Shown piece by piece: positions 16,795-22,524 of a stretch of DNA of 29,640 nt (position 1 is the first letter of the stretch; every line of letters begins with the position of its first letter). The DNA comes from a virus. Position numbers and translations under genes: made by a program. Location of the stretch: IMG/VR virus record IMGVR_UViG_3300042507_001758, positions 1-29,640 of that record; one strand, 5' to 3'. The notes under the pieces were generated by a model. The model was not told where the DNA came from and made no database searches. It worked only from the letters and a program-made list of their open reading frames with translations.

Positions 16795-18604
16795 AACTCA
16801 TACCTCTACCTGACTCACAGTTTAAGGGTAGCCCCGCCGCCCATACGGGGGCTATTCGCATCTGGTTCTCTATGTATGCCTGAGCTGTTAGCACTTCATG
16901 TTCCGGCACTACGCATGCTATAGCGTCATGCACCGTCAACACCACCTTGTGCTTATCAGCTATGTTGACCAACTGCTCTCCTATAATACACCTAGCTAAG
17001 GCTTGGCATACGTTTTCTACGAGTTTCCCACCATATATTTTAGTGGCAATAACCTGTCTGCCCTTCTTGGAATCGTAGACGTACTCGTACCGCCCCTCAT
17101 CGTTCGCCACTTTACGTAGGTTGGGGTATTTTAAGAACAGCCCGTTAGGTAGCCTTATGCCCCGCTTGCCATGCACCTCTATCACCCCCGCCCTGCCCAG
17201 ATCACAGGTCTTGTCGTTCTCCATAGCTGCAATGGCCTTCTGCGCCGCAGCCCATAGCTTAGATATCTCGGGGTAAGTTTCCCTGTACACATTTATAACG
17301 TGCTCGGCTTCGGAATCATCCATAGACACTCCGTACTGCTTTAGCTGTGCCTGAAACTTACGCCATCCCATACCGTAGCCGCACCCCAGAATCGTAGTCT
17401 TACCTACGAACCGCTCCCCCTGATCTATTAGGGCTTCCTCTTTGCTGTATATGCTAGAAGCCATGATGCGATACACATCCTGCCCCGCTGCAAACGCGCT
17501 AACCAAATCGTCTTGTTCAGCAAGCCACGCCAACGTACGCGCTTCAATCTGCGAGGAGTCCGAGTCAACTATCATGTAGCCCGGAGGTGCAAGCATTGCC
17601 TTCTTTAGCGGGGATTTACGGGGGATGTTCTGGAGGTTTATCTTGTCATCACCACCCCAACGTCCGGTGTGCGCTGCGTAGTAACGTAAGGGAACTGGCA
17701 TAAGCCCACGACTAGCTAAATCTATGAACCTCTGGGTGCGGGTCTCTTCCAACGTAGACTTAATTCCAAGCCTAGCAGCTACTGCCATCTGAACAAGTGG
17801 GTCTTCATGATCTAGTAAGGCTTTAAAGGCTTCGTCGGTCTTGGCAAAAGCGTAAGTTTCCTTACCTGTAGTAGGGCTAATCTTCATAGGTGGCTTTACC
17901 CCCATCAGCCTAAGCGCATCCGCCAGCTTGAGGTTGCTCATCAGGTCTTCCTTAGACAATCCCACAGTATCAAGCAACTGTGACTTGGTCTCCTTGATGC
18001 TGTTCAAATGGGATATGAGGTCTACCGAATGCAGCACTAGCTTGGGTTCTGTGAACATGCGGATAGTCAGGTCTATCAACCGCATCTCTGACTTGTCAAA
18101 CGCTCCCGACAGGCACAGGAATAAATCAAAAGTAAGTGCAACGTCGTTCTTGCAGTACTCCCCGTAACGCCCTAAGTCCTCGTCACTGAAGTCCCCCCGC
18201 CTCTTACCAAGTGCAGCAACAACCTCCGTACCCTTCACGCCTAGCTGATAGTGCTCGGCTAACACCTTAAGGCTCCCGCCTACCTCCGTACCATGCACCG
18301 CCCTAGCCATTGAGAGGGTGTCGGCTATGTGTTTGGGTTGTATGCCGAAGTGCCAGTTGAGGATAGCTGCATCGAATACGGCGTTATGTGCCACAGCCAT
18401 GCTATTAGCCCAATCAAACTCCCTGAGCCATACCGCTGTGTCCTGCTTGGTTCCACTAAACCATTGCACGGGGTCTTGGTTAACCTGTACTGCTATGCCG
18501 ATTGCCTCAAACAACGGGTTACGAACATACTCCTCAGTAGTAAGCTTCGACAACGAATAGTCCTTGTCGTAGTATGTTTCAAAATCGTAGGTTATTAAGT
18601 TCAT
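16781..18604 (-). CDS. Family A DNA polymerase with 3'-5' exonuclease domain
   Basis: Replicative phage polymerase, 607 residues. The proofreading exonuclease shows Exo I YDFETYYD (Asp7, Glu9), Exo II AHNAVFD (Asp78) and Exo III GEYCKNDV (Asp154). The polymerase domain has motif A DSDSSQIEAR (catalytic Asp349), motif B RFVGKTTILGCGYG (Arg398, Lys402, Tyr410) and motif C TVHD (His559, Asp560). In motif B, the position equal to Phe762 of E. coli Pol I is Leu406. No 5'-3' exonuclease domain is present, as usual for phage PolA. The start ATG overlaps the preceding stop (ATGA at 18604). The helicase and primase partners are encoded downstream. Confidence 0.95.
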   Translation of the reverse strand: MNLITYDFETYYDKDYSLSKLTTEEYVRNPLFEAIGIAVQVNQDPVQWFSGTKQDTAVWLREFDWANSMAVAHNAVFDAAILNWHFGIQPKHIADTLSMARAVHGTEVGGSLKVLAEHYQLGVKGTEVVAALGKRRGDFSDEDLGRYGEYCKNDVALTFDLFLCLSGAFDKSEMRLIDLTIRMFTEPKLVLHSVDLISHLNSIKETKSQLLDTVGLSKEDLMSNLKLADALRLMGVKPPMKISPTTGKETYAFAKTDEAFKALLDHEDPLVQMAVAARLGIKSTLEETRTQRFIDLASRGLMPVPLRYYAAHTGRWGGDDKINLQNIPRKSPLKKAMLAPPGYMIVDSDSSQIEARTLAWLAEQDDLVSAFAAGQDVYRIMASSIYSKEEALIDQGERFVGKTTILGCGYGMGWRKFQAQLKQYGVSMDDSEAEHVINVYRETYPEISKLWAAAQKAIAAMENDKTCDLGRAGVIEVHGKRGIRLPNGLFLKYPNLRKVANDEGRYEYVYDSKKGRQVIATKIYGGKLVENVCQALARCIIGEQLVNIADKHKVVLTVHDAIACVVPEHEVLTAQAYIENQMRIAPVWAAGLPLNCESGRGMSYGDC

Positions 18605-18858
18605 TTAAGGGTCTTTGCAACCGTGATTTTTATAGCTGGGACAGCTAAAGCATTACGTAGCACTGAGTTTTTAGTTAACTGTATGGCAGTAGCGCGGCAG
18701 GCTAAGGTGAGGTACACCCGATCTATTACGCTAAACGTCCCCCCACGAATAATGCCTAGGCAGGTTTCAACTTCAAGCAACAAATTATCGCCTACTACCT
18801 TTGCCGCCAGTATCTTTGCTTCAGGAGAAGCTATGGCCCGTAGTAATTTTTCCAGCAC
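18601..18858 (-). CDS. Small conserved protein between nuclease and polymerase, unknown
   Basis: An 85-residue protein, apparently alpha/beta, with hydrophobic strands (NLLLEVETCLGIIRGG) and Ala/Leu-rich helices. No motif is recognised. It starts at GTG 18858 with GGAG nine bases upstream, inside the last 38 bases of the VRR-NUC gene, and its stop overlaps the polymerase start as ATGA. This dense coupling supports a real gene. Weak DNA-contact or polymerase-accessory roles are possible but unsupported. Confidence 0.65.
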   Translation of the reverse strand: MLEKLLRAIASPEAKILAAKVVGDNLLLEVETCLGIIRGGTFSVIDRVYLTLACRATAIQLTKNSVLRNALAVPAIKITVAKTLK

Positions 18859-19147
18859 GTATGTTCTCCAATATGGTTTCTAATTCTTTTATGTTCGTTT
18901 CGTCCACGACCAAAGCGATACCCCCCGCTGCGGATATGGCAGCGAGTTCTCGTTTTTGTAACTCGGTTGGTTTGTTCCCGTTGGCTTTACATTCAATGCC
19001 AATGAAAACCCCCAGCAAACAGGCAGTGATGTCGGGGATGCCTGACCTGCCGTAGCCGTGTGTGGATGAGAAGAAGTAGTACGCGCCATATGCTTTAAGC
19101 AAGGCTACTACTTTGTGCTTGACCTTTGCTTCGGGTGTGAGTGCCAT
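18821..19147 (-). CDS. VRR-NUC family nuclease
   Basis: A 108-residue stand-alone VRR-NUC domain, a PD-(D/E)XK-fold nuclease of the type found in phages and fused to eukaryotic FAN1. It begins MALTPEAKVKHKVVALLKAYGA, then HGYGRSGIPDI places the metal ligand Asp39, IECKANG gives Glu52-X-Lys54, and a conserved Gln follows in TELQKREL (Gln64). Phage members cut branched structures such as Holliday junctions, and often accompany SNF2 helicases as here. No ribosome binding site precedes the ATG. A promoter (TTGCCA, 17 bases, TATAGT) ends seven bases upstream, so the mRNA may be leaderless. It is the first gene of the polymerase/nuclease unit. Confidence 0.92.
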   Translation of the reverse strand: MALTPEAKVKHKVVALLKAYGAYYFFSSTHGYGRSGIPDITACLLGVFIGIECKANGNKPTELQKRELAAISAAGGIALVVDETNIKELETILENIRAGKITTGHSFS

Positions 19148-19155
19148 ATATTGAC

Positions 19156-19184
19156 ACTATATAACATTACCCGCAAGGTGGCAA
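19156..19184 (-). promoter_or_regulatory. Sigma70-like promoter giving a possibly leaderless VRR-NUC mRNA
   Basis: On the minus strand TTGCCA (19179-19184), 17 bases, TATAGT (19156-19161), five of six matches at each box. The transcript start is expected at about 19149, two bases before the ATG at 19147. No Shine-Dalgarno sequence exists for that ATG. Confidence 0.65.
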
Positions 19185-19199
19185 GCGAAACTGAGGGGG

Positions 19200-19363
19200 A
19201 GTTCGGGGGTAGTGCAGATTCCACGCCCCCGGTCGTGGCTTAAGGAGGAACAAACAGGGTAGCATTTCAACACTCCGTACCTGTTTGCCCCCACCAAACA
19301 TGATCGCATCTGCAAGGTTACTATGTTTGGTGTCTGATGAACCAGTCTAATATCTACGGAGTG
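19200..19363. ncRNA. Candidate structured RNA with pseudoknot (unassigned class)
   Basis: The 215-base gap between the RHH-like gene and the VRR-NUC gene holds three perfect inverted repeats. Helix 1 pairs 19251-19258 (CAAACAGG) with 19280-19287. Helix 2 pairs 19293-19301 (ACCAAACAT) with 19323-19331. Helix 3 pairs 19271-19279 (CACTCCGTA), inside the loop of helix 1, with 19355-19363, making an H-type pseudoknot in which helix 1 and helix 3 strands are directly adjacent. At 19204-19231 a CGGGGG/CCCCCG hairpin competes with CCACG/CGTGG (19221-19225, 19234-19238). All pairs are Watson-Crick, so the strand cannot be told from pairing; on the minus strand the element starts right after the RHH-like stop. 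No match to hammerhead, HDV-like, pistol or tRNA cores was found by eye. Multiple DNA operator sites are the alternative. Confidence 0.5.
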
Positions 19364-19567
19364 CTATTCAATTTTACTCCCTATTTCTGGTAGCTGTAAT
19401 GCTTCCCGCAGTAGCGTGCTAATTCCTTTGCGCCACTCTTCTCCATACGTCGCTATGATATGGGAATGTAAATCTTTATCCAGCCGCATGGACACGTACA
19501 CTTTTCGCGGCCTTTTTCCCGGCCCTCTTACTTTTCTTACGGCTCCTTGGGGGAGTTGCTCTAACAT
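19364..19567 (-). CDS. Small ribbon-helix-helix-like protein
   Basis: A 67-residue basic protein. After a Lys/Arg/Pro-rich lead (residues 11-22), RKVYVSMRLDKDLHSHIIA gives a strand and helix, and EEWRKGISTLLREALQL a second helix, as in ribbon-helix-helix proteins of the BrnA/Arc type. It would bind DNA as a dimer and may regulate nearby genes. The ATG has AGGAG seven bases upstream, and the first 92 bases lie inside the preceding gene in another frame; both have good start signals, so the overlap appears real. Directly after its stop comes the inverted-repeat region, which might be its operator. RHH is a shape-based call, moderately sure. Confidence 0.68.
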   Translation of the reverse strand: MLEQLPQGAVRKVRGPGKRPRKVYVSMRLDKDLHSHIIATYGEEWRKGISTLLREALQLPEIGSKIE

Positions 19568-19841
19568 TTAGTGCTCCTATTCCGTTAGGTTTTACATATT
19601 TTTTAGCGTATACAACATCGTCTTTTTTGCGTTTGCCGCTTGCCATTGTAAAGGCCAACACATTGTCGTCGCATAGGGTATGTTCTCTGCATGCTACTTT
19701 GTCAAGCGTACCCGCTATGTGCGCCATGTCCGACATTAGGTAGAACACAGCCTCACGTGTAGGCAACGGTTCCCATATAGGGGGAGGGTAGCTCCCCACA
19801 AAAGCATTTAGTTTTTTACCCTCATCGGTACTGTCTGTCAT
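19476..19841 (-). CDS. Unknown phage protein with basic C-terminus
   Basis: A 121-residue protein of no recognised family. The first 80 residues look folded (VGSYPPPIWEPLPTREAVFY, MAHIAGTLDKVACREHTLCDD). The C-terminal 30 are Arg/Lys/Ala-rich (PRSRKKSKRAGKKAAKSVR), a probable nucleic-acid-binding tail; part of that tail arises from the overlap with the RHH-like gene. The ATG at 19841 overlaps the stop of the HicA-like gene as ATGA, so translation is probably coupled. Placed between a HicA-like and an RHH-like gene, it could be a partner of either, but it is not a recognisable HicB. Confidence 0.65.
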   Translation of the reverse strand: MTDSTDEGKKLNAFVGSYPPPIWEPLPTREAVFYLMSDMAHIAGTLDKVACREHTLCDDNVLAFTMASGKRKKDDVVYAKKYVKPNGIGALNVRATPPRSRKKSKRAGKKAAKSVRVHAAG

Positions 19842-20032
19842 AGTTTAAGGTCTTTGCGTATGTTGTTGATGGCCCGTCCGTCACTGGGGGATATGCTAAC
19901 GGTAGCGGTCTTGCCTGAAGAGTGGGTGCCCTTAATGTGATTCTTGCCTCGAACGAACGTCCACCCTTGCTGCTCTGCCCCCTTCAGCACGTTCCTAAGT
20001 TCCTTGTGGTTAGTCAGCACACCTCCTCCCAC
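19838..20032 (-). CDS. HicA-like small dsRBD-fold protein
   Basis: A 64-residue protein resembling the HicA/YcfA fold: a helix (LRNVLKGAEQQGW), strands FVRGKNHIKGTHSSGKTATVSI with a His at 32 where HicA has its catalytic His in a GSH motif (here KNH), and a final helix (INNIRKDLKL). HicA toxins cleave mRNA and pair with HicB; no HicB is visible here, and the motif is altered, so it may be a phage-adapted RNA-binding protein. Two GTG starts are possible (20032 and 20020), both within the AGGAGG-rich end of the zinc-ribbon gene. Its stop overlaps the next ATG. The fold call is moderate; toxin activity is unproven. Confidence 0.65.
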   Translation of the reverse strand: MGGGVLTNHKELRNVLKGAEQQGWTFVRGKNHIKGTHSSGKTATVSISPSDGRAINNIRKDLKL

Positions 20033-20205
20033 ACCGTCTTAGGGTAAACATGCTCATGGTCTTCGACGGCGCTGCACTTGTTGCATACATGGGTGAAGGG
20101 TTTGTCTGCGTATGAGATGTTGAACTTATGCTCAAACTCGCCACCGCAATCGCACATCAGACGGTGTACTTTCCATTCTATAGGCTTGATTGTTATGTAG
20201 TTCAT
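20014..20205 (-). CDS. Small zinc-ribbon protein
   Basis: A 63-residue protein with two Cys pairs, CDC at 18-20 and CNKC at 41-44, around beta-strands (GGEFEHKFNISYADKPFTHV): a zinc ribbon. Similar short proteins are common in phage early regions. The ATG overlaps the preceding stop (ATGA) and its 3' end overlaps the HicA-like start. It may bind nucleic acid or a host protein; no target is evident. Confidence 0.75.
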   Translation of the reverse strand: MNYITIKPIEWKVHRLMCDCGGEFEHKFNISYADKPFTHVCNKCSAVEDHEHVYPKTVWEEVC

Positions 20206-20432
20206 GTGTTCTTCTCCTTGAGTTTGGCTTCAATGGCACGGGAAAAAAAGTACATCTCTCGCGTCTCTTTATACCCTTCGGTGTTGTGGATTTCATCATC
20301 CGTCAGACCTACCCAAGGCTTTTTCTCAGGGTTAAACTCAAGCTGCGGCGCAGCATGGGCTTCCAATCTTTCTTTGTTCCAGTAACTATCCCGCCGAAAT
20401 TCTTTGTCTTTTGCGTCACTCTCTTTGCTCAT
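20202..20432 (-). CDS. Small phage protein with PWVGLTDDEI motif
   Basis: A 76-residue charged helical protein. PWVGLTDDEIHN is a short motif seen in many phage early proteins of unknown role; it is followed by a Tyr/Lys-rich helix (REMYFFSRAIEAKLKEK). The frame is open to an ATG at 20444, but the ATG at 20432 overlaps the stop of the 52-residue gene as ATGA, matching the pattern of the whole cluster, so 20432 is preferred. Function unknown. Confidence 0.72.
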   Translation of the reverse strand: MSKESDAKDKEFRRDSYWNKERLEAHAAPQLEFNPEKKPWVGLTDDEIHNTEGYKETREMYFFSRAIEAKLKEKNT

Positions 20433-20587
20433 TTCTTCACCCATTTATTTCCGAAGCAAAGCCACTGCATTTTGCGCCAGAACCAACATGGCACATCGTC
20501 CTTTTTTGGATTCCGCATTATGATGAAGTGGGGGGTCACCGTGAATTTACTGGTGTCTAAAAGAATGTTTGTTTTGTCGTCGCTCAT
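20429..20587 (-). CDS. 52-residue phage protein
   Basis: A short gene filling the gap between the 183- and 76-residue genes, joined to both by ATGA overlaps (start 20587, stop 20429-20431). The product begins MSDDKTNILLDTSKFTVTP and ends with an aromatic, basic segment, CWFWRKMQWLCFGNKWVKK. No family is recognised. The two overlaps and lack of any other use for this stretch are the evidence for a real gene. Confidence 0.7.
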   Translation of the reverse strand: MSDDKTNILLDTSKFTVTPHFIIMRNPKKDDVPCWFWRKMQWLCFGNKWVKK

Positions 20588-21135
20588 TTCATATCCCCCT
20601 CAACAGAATAATTCTTAGTCGGCGTTTGCCATTCTCTGTTTGGGGCGGGGGTAATCCATGACGGGTCATGCCATACCAATCTGTTATTCGGGTAAGCAAT
20701 CCACGGCCCTGACTCCAACGCAATAACGTGGTGGTTTTTGTGCTGGTCTGGCACCTCGCTCCAACCTGTTTTCATCCAGTCAATTGTGAACAGGTAGTTA
20801 CCCTTGCGTATTTGACCGTCACGCGCTAATGCGGTTACTGCATGCCCCTTGAGAAACGGCAGCGCAACAACGGTGAATTCGTAGCCGTAAGAATCCCACC
20901 ACGTTGATTGCTCAACGGGCAACGGGTCGCAGGGCTTGCTGCAAATCATGTGAATAGGGACTCGCGCCCACTGCGCCCCACTGTCCAGCATGACCTGAAA
21001 CATAGGGACACGCGCTGGCTCTGCTCTAAACGCAAACACTATCGCCGGGGTAAATTCGCCATGCCCTTTTTGCTCGTCAAACAGGAATTCATTCCGCACA
21101 AAACATGAAACGTATGGGGTTTCTCCGAGTAACAT
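20584..21135 (-). CDS. Conserved phage protein, unknown function
   Basis: A 183-residue protein, beta-rich with many Trp, Tyr and Pro residues (STWWDSYGYEFTVVALPFLKG, NYLFTIDWMKTGWSEVPDQHK, KNHHVIALESGPWIAYPNNRLVWHDPSW). The pattern IDW..........HK..H...L..G...A.PNNR.. has the look of a conserved enzyme-like core, but no family is recognised. The ATG at 21135 has GGAGG seven bases upstream, inside the end of the previous gene. Soluble, with no membrane segment or signal peptide. Confidence 0.78.
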   Translation of the reverse strand: MLLGETPYVSCFVRNEFLFDEQKGHGEFTPAIVFAFRAEPARVPMFQVMLDSGAQWARVPIHMICSKPCDPLPVEQSTWWDSYGYEFTVVALPFLKGHAVTALARDGQIRKGNYLFTIDWMKTGWSEVPDQHKNHHVIALESGPWIAYPNNRLVWHDPSWITPAPNREWQTPTKNYSVEGDMK

Positions 21136-21136
21136 C

Positions 21137-21637
21137 TCACACCTCCAGCCGGTCTATCTGCAACTGCAATGCTGCCGTGATAACCTCAAGCCGGTCTGCC
21201 GTTGCGTTAAGGTCAATGTTCAGCGGCGAATTACCCTGTTTTGTAGCGCGTGTCTCGGCAGGGAAGCTATCGTCGGTGTTGGTCGTGACAGGCTTCAAGC
21301 TAATAAACAGCCGTTCCGTTACCGCTTGCAACTGAGTGATGCGTAGGTCTAGCAACTCTACTGCATTCCTGATTGGGCTTGTGGGTGTGGCAGAACCTAG
21401 CTGTTGTGGTCGCATATCTTCCCTTTGCGCTACCATTTTTTCGTAGTACGCTTTTTCCTGCATGTCTTTTGTGTTCATTTCAGGTTCCTTTTTATAAAAC
21501 CCTGCCGAGTTTAAAATCCCAACAAGGTTGGGGCCACATATTTTAGTGGGCACCTTATGTTTGTATTCTTCATACGCCTTATCAAACGCGGTTTTTACTT
21601 CGGCTAGTTCTGATAATGCTTTTTCGGGAAGTGACAT
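21137..21637 (-). CDS. Phage protein with coiled-coil halves and an internal start site
   Basis: A 166-residue protein. The N-terminal 50 residues (SLPEKALSELAEVKTAFDKA, ICGPNLVGILNSAGFYKKE) and the C-terminal 110, with helices IRNAVELLDLRITQLQAVTE and DRLEVITAALQLQIDRLEV, look like two units. The ATG at 21637 overlaps the preceding stop (TGATG) and has GGAG upstream. A second ATG in frame at 21478 has AAGGA seven bases upstream, so a shorter product of about 113 residues may also be made. No family is recognised. Confidence 0.72.
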   Translation of the reverse strand: MSLPEKALSELAEVKTAFDKAYEEYKHKVPTKICGPNLVGILNSAGFYKKEPEMNTKDMQEKAYYEKMVAQREDMRPQQLGSATPTSPIRNAVELLDLRITQLQAVTERLFISLKPVTTNTDDSFPAETRATKQGNSPLNIDLNATADRLEVITAALQLQIDRLEV

Positions 21638-21939
21638 CACAGACTCCTAGCAATTGCCGCGTAGACTTCAGCGGCTCTAACTGTTTCACGACCCATGCGC
21701 TTGATTGCGTCCCGATCATTCGGACGCTGCGCACCAATCTTTTCGGCCCAATCTGCAACTATTTTAAAGTTAGCCTCAAACGCCATCACCGCAGCCTTGC
21801 CTTCATTGCCGCCAGCCTTGGCTACTTCTTTGGCTCGTCGGGCAGTCTCCATTGCAAGGTTCTCTTGGGTGTTCCAACAGTCGCTTCTGGCGCACACATT
21901 GCTGGTTCTTTTCCCACATTGCCTGCATGATAGTTCCAT
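21637..21939 (-). CDS. Small zinc-finger protein
   Basis: A 100-residue protein opening with MELSCRQCGKRTSNVCARSD and a further Cys at 21: Cys5, Cys8, Cys16, Cys21, a likely zinc site. The rest is Ala/Lys-rich helix (ETARRAKEVAKAGGNEGKAA, IGAQRPNDRDAIKRMGRETV). The ATG has GGGAGAG about five bases upstream. Its first 118 bases overlap the end of the 76-residue membrane-type gene in another frame. Role unknown. Confidence 0.72.
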   Translation of the reverse strand: MELSCRQCGKRTSNVCARSDCWNTQENLAMETARRAKEVAKAGGNEGKAAVMAFEANFKIVADWAEKIGAQRPNDRDAIKRMGRETVRAAEVYAAIARSL

Positions 21940-22052
21940 ACATCTCTCCCGAAAAAGCCGATAAAGAAAAATATTGAGCAGCTAAGTAGAGCCGACAGTG
22001 CGGCAGACCTGACTGCATGAGGGTGTACTTCTTCGATTACATGCGGGTTCAT
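21822..22052 (-). CDS. Small putative membrane protein overlapping the zinc-finger gene
   Basis: A 76-residue product with one hydrophobic segment (LSALLSCSIFFFIGFFG, about residues 20-36), probably a membrane helix, after a short charged N-terminus. The ATG overlaps the preceding stop (ATGA) and has GGAG seven bases upstream. The last 39 residues lie within the zinc-finger gene in a different frame and look like an unconstrained tail. The start signals favour a real gene; without them I would have called it a shadow. Confidence 0.5.
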   Translation of the reverse strand: MNPHVIEEVHPHAVRSAALSALLSCSIFFFIGFFGRDVWNYHAGNVGKEPAMCAPEATVGTPKRTLQWRLPDEPKK

Positions 22053-22390
22053 CTCGCATCTCCTTTGATTGACATTAAGATTTCAGTAGCGCCCTTTTGA
22101 TTGCGCTTCACATCGCCCAACTCTAGCGTGTCTGAACTAAGGCATCGCCCATCTCTGTACAAAGTTCCTGTTATGGCATCAACGTAAGTAATGCCACGTT
22201 TAAAAAACACGCGGTTTGTATCAGACGTATAAAGCTGCCGCCATTCCAGCCACGCTTCTTTTGCTGCTTTCTGTGCTGTTGGCATCCAGCACTCGCTAGA
22301 GGTAGCACAGTCGCCTTCATCGCTCAATACAATATCGTCCATTTGCCGTTTCTTAGTGCGGCGGCGCGGATCGGGTTCTCTTGTTTTCAT
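22049..22390 (-). CDS. Hypothetical phage protein
   Basis: A 113-residue protein with a basic N-terminus (REPDPRRRTKKRQMDD), a middle helix (TAQKAAKEAWLEWRQLY) and a beta-like C-terminal half (RVFFKRGITYVDAITGTLYR). No family is recognised. The ATG overlaps the stop of the 45-residue gene (ATGA), and its own stop overlaps the start of the membrane-protein gene in the same way. Confidence 0.68.
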   Translation of the reverse strand: MKTREPDPRRRTKKRQMDDIVLSDEGDCATSSECWMPTAQKAAKEAWLEWRQLYTSDTNRVFFKRGITYVDAITGTLYRDGRCLSSDTLELGDVKRNQKGATEILMSIKGDAR

Positions 22391-22524
22391 TTATGCCCCC
22401 ACTTGGCAGCACCACCCTCAAGTACCCACAAGTTCTTACTCCTCATGTACCTGATAGCCAAAACCCACTTGGCTGCGTTCCTGCGGCAGGGGTGTATCTC
22501 TGCGGCTCGTTTGGTTAGGCTCAT
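22387..22524 (-). CDS. 45-residue basic phage protein
   Basis: A short gene exactly filling the gap between the 73- and 113-residue genes, with ATGA overlaps at both ends (start 22524, stop 22387-22389). It begins MSLTKRAAEIHPCRRNAAKW and ends KNLWVLEGGAAKWGHK; it is basic, helix-prone and Trp-containing. No family is recognised. The double overlap is the main evidence. Confidence 0.7.
   Translation of the reverse strand: MSLTKRAAEIHPCRRNAAKWVLAIRYMRSKNLWVLEGGAAKWGHK

Noticed and set aside
19300-19353. Short plus-strand frame from ATG 19300 downstream of an AAGGAGG at 19242-19248
   Set aside because: The Shine-Dalgarno-like site is about 50 bases from the ATG and the frame is only 16 codons; it lies across the helices of the structured element.
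19154-19363. Minus-strand frame open for about 70 codons after the stop of the RHH-like gene
   Set aside because: Its ATG has no ribosome binding site, the product is unlike phage proteins, and it would run through the promoter of the VRR-NUC gene. One open frame of this size is expected by chance.
19321-19363. CTGATGA on the plus strand, as in a hammerhead ribozyme core
   Set aside because: No following GAAA core and no stem II at the required position.
19204-19363. HDV-like, pistol ribozyme or tRNA-like fold
   Set aside because: Helix order differs from HDV-like and pistol ribozymes, and no T-loop or anticodon arm is visible.
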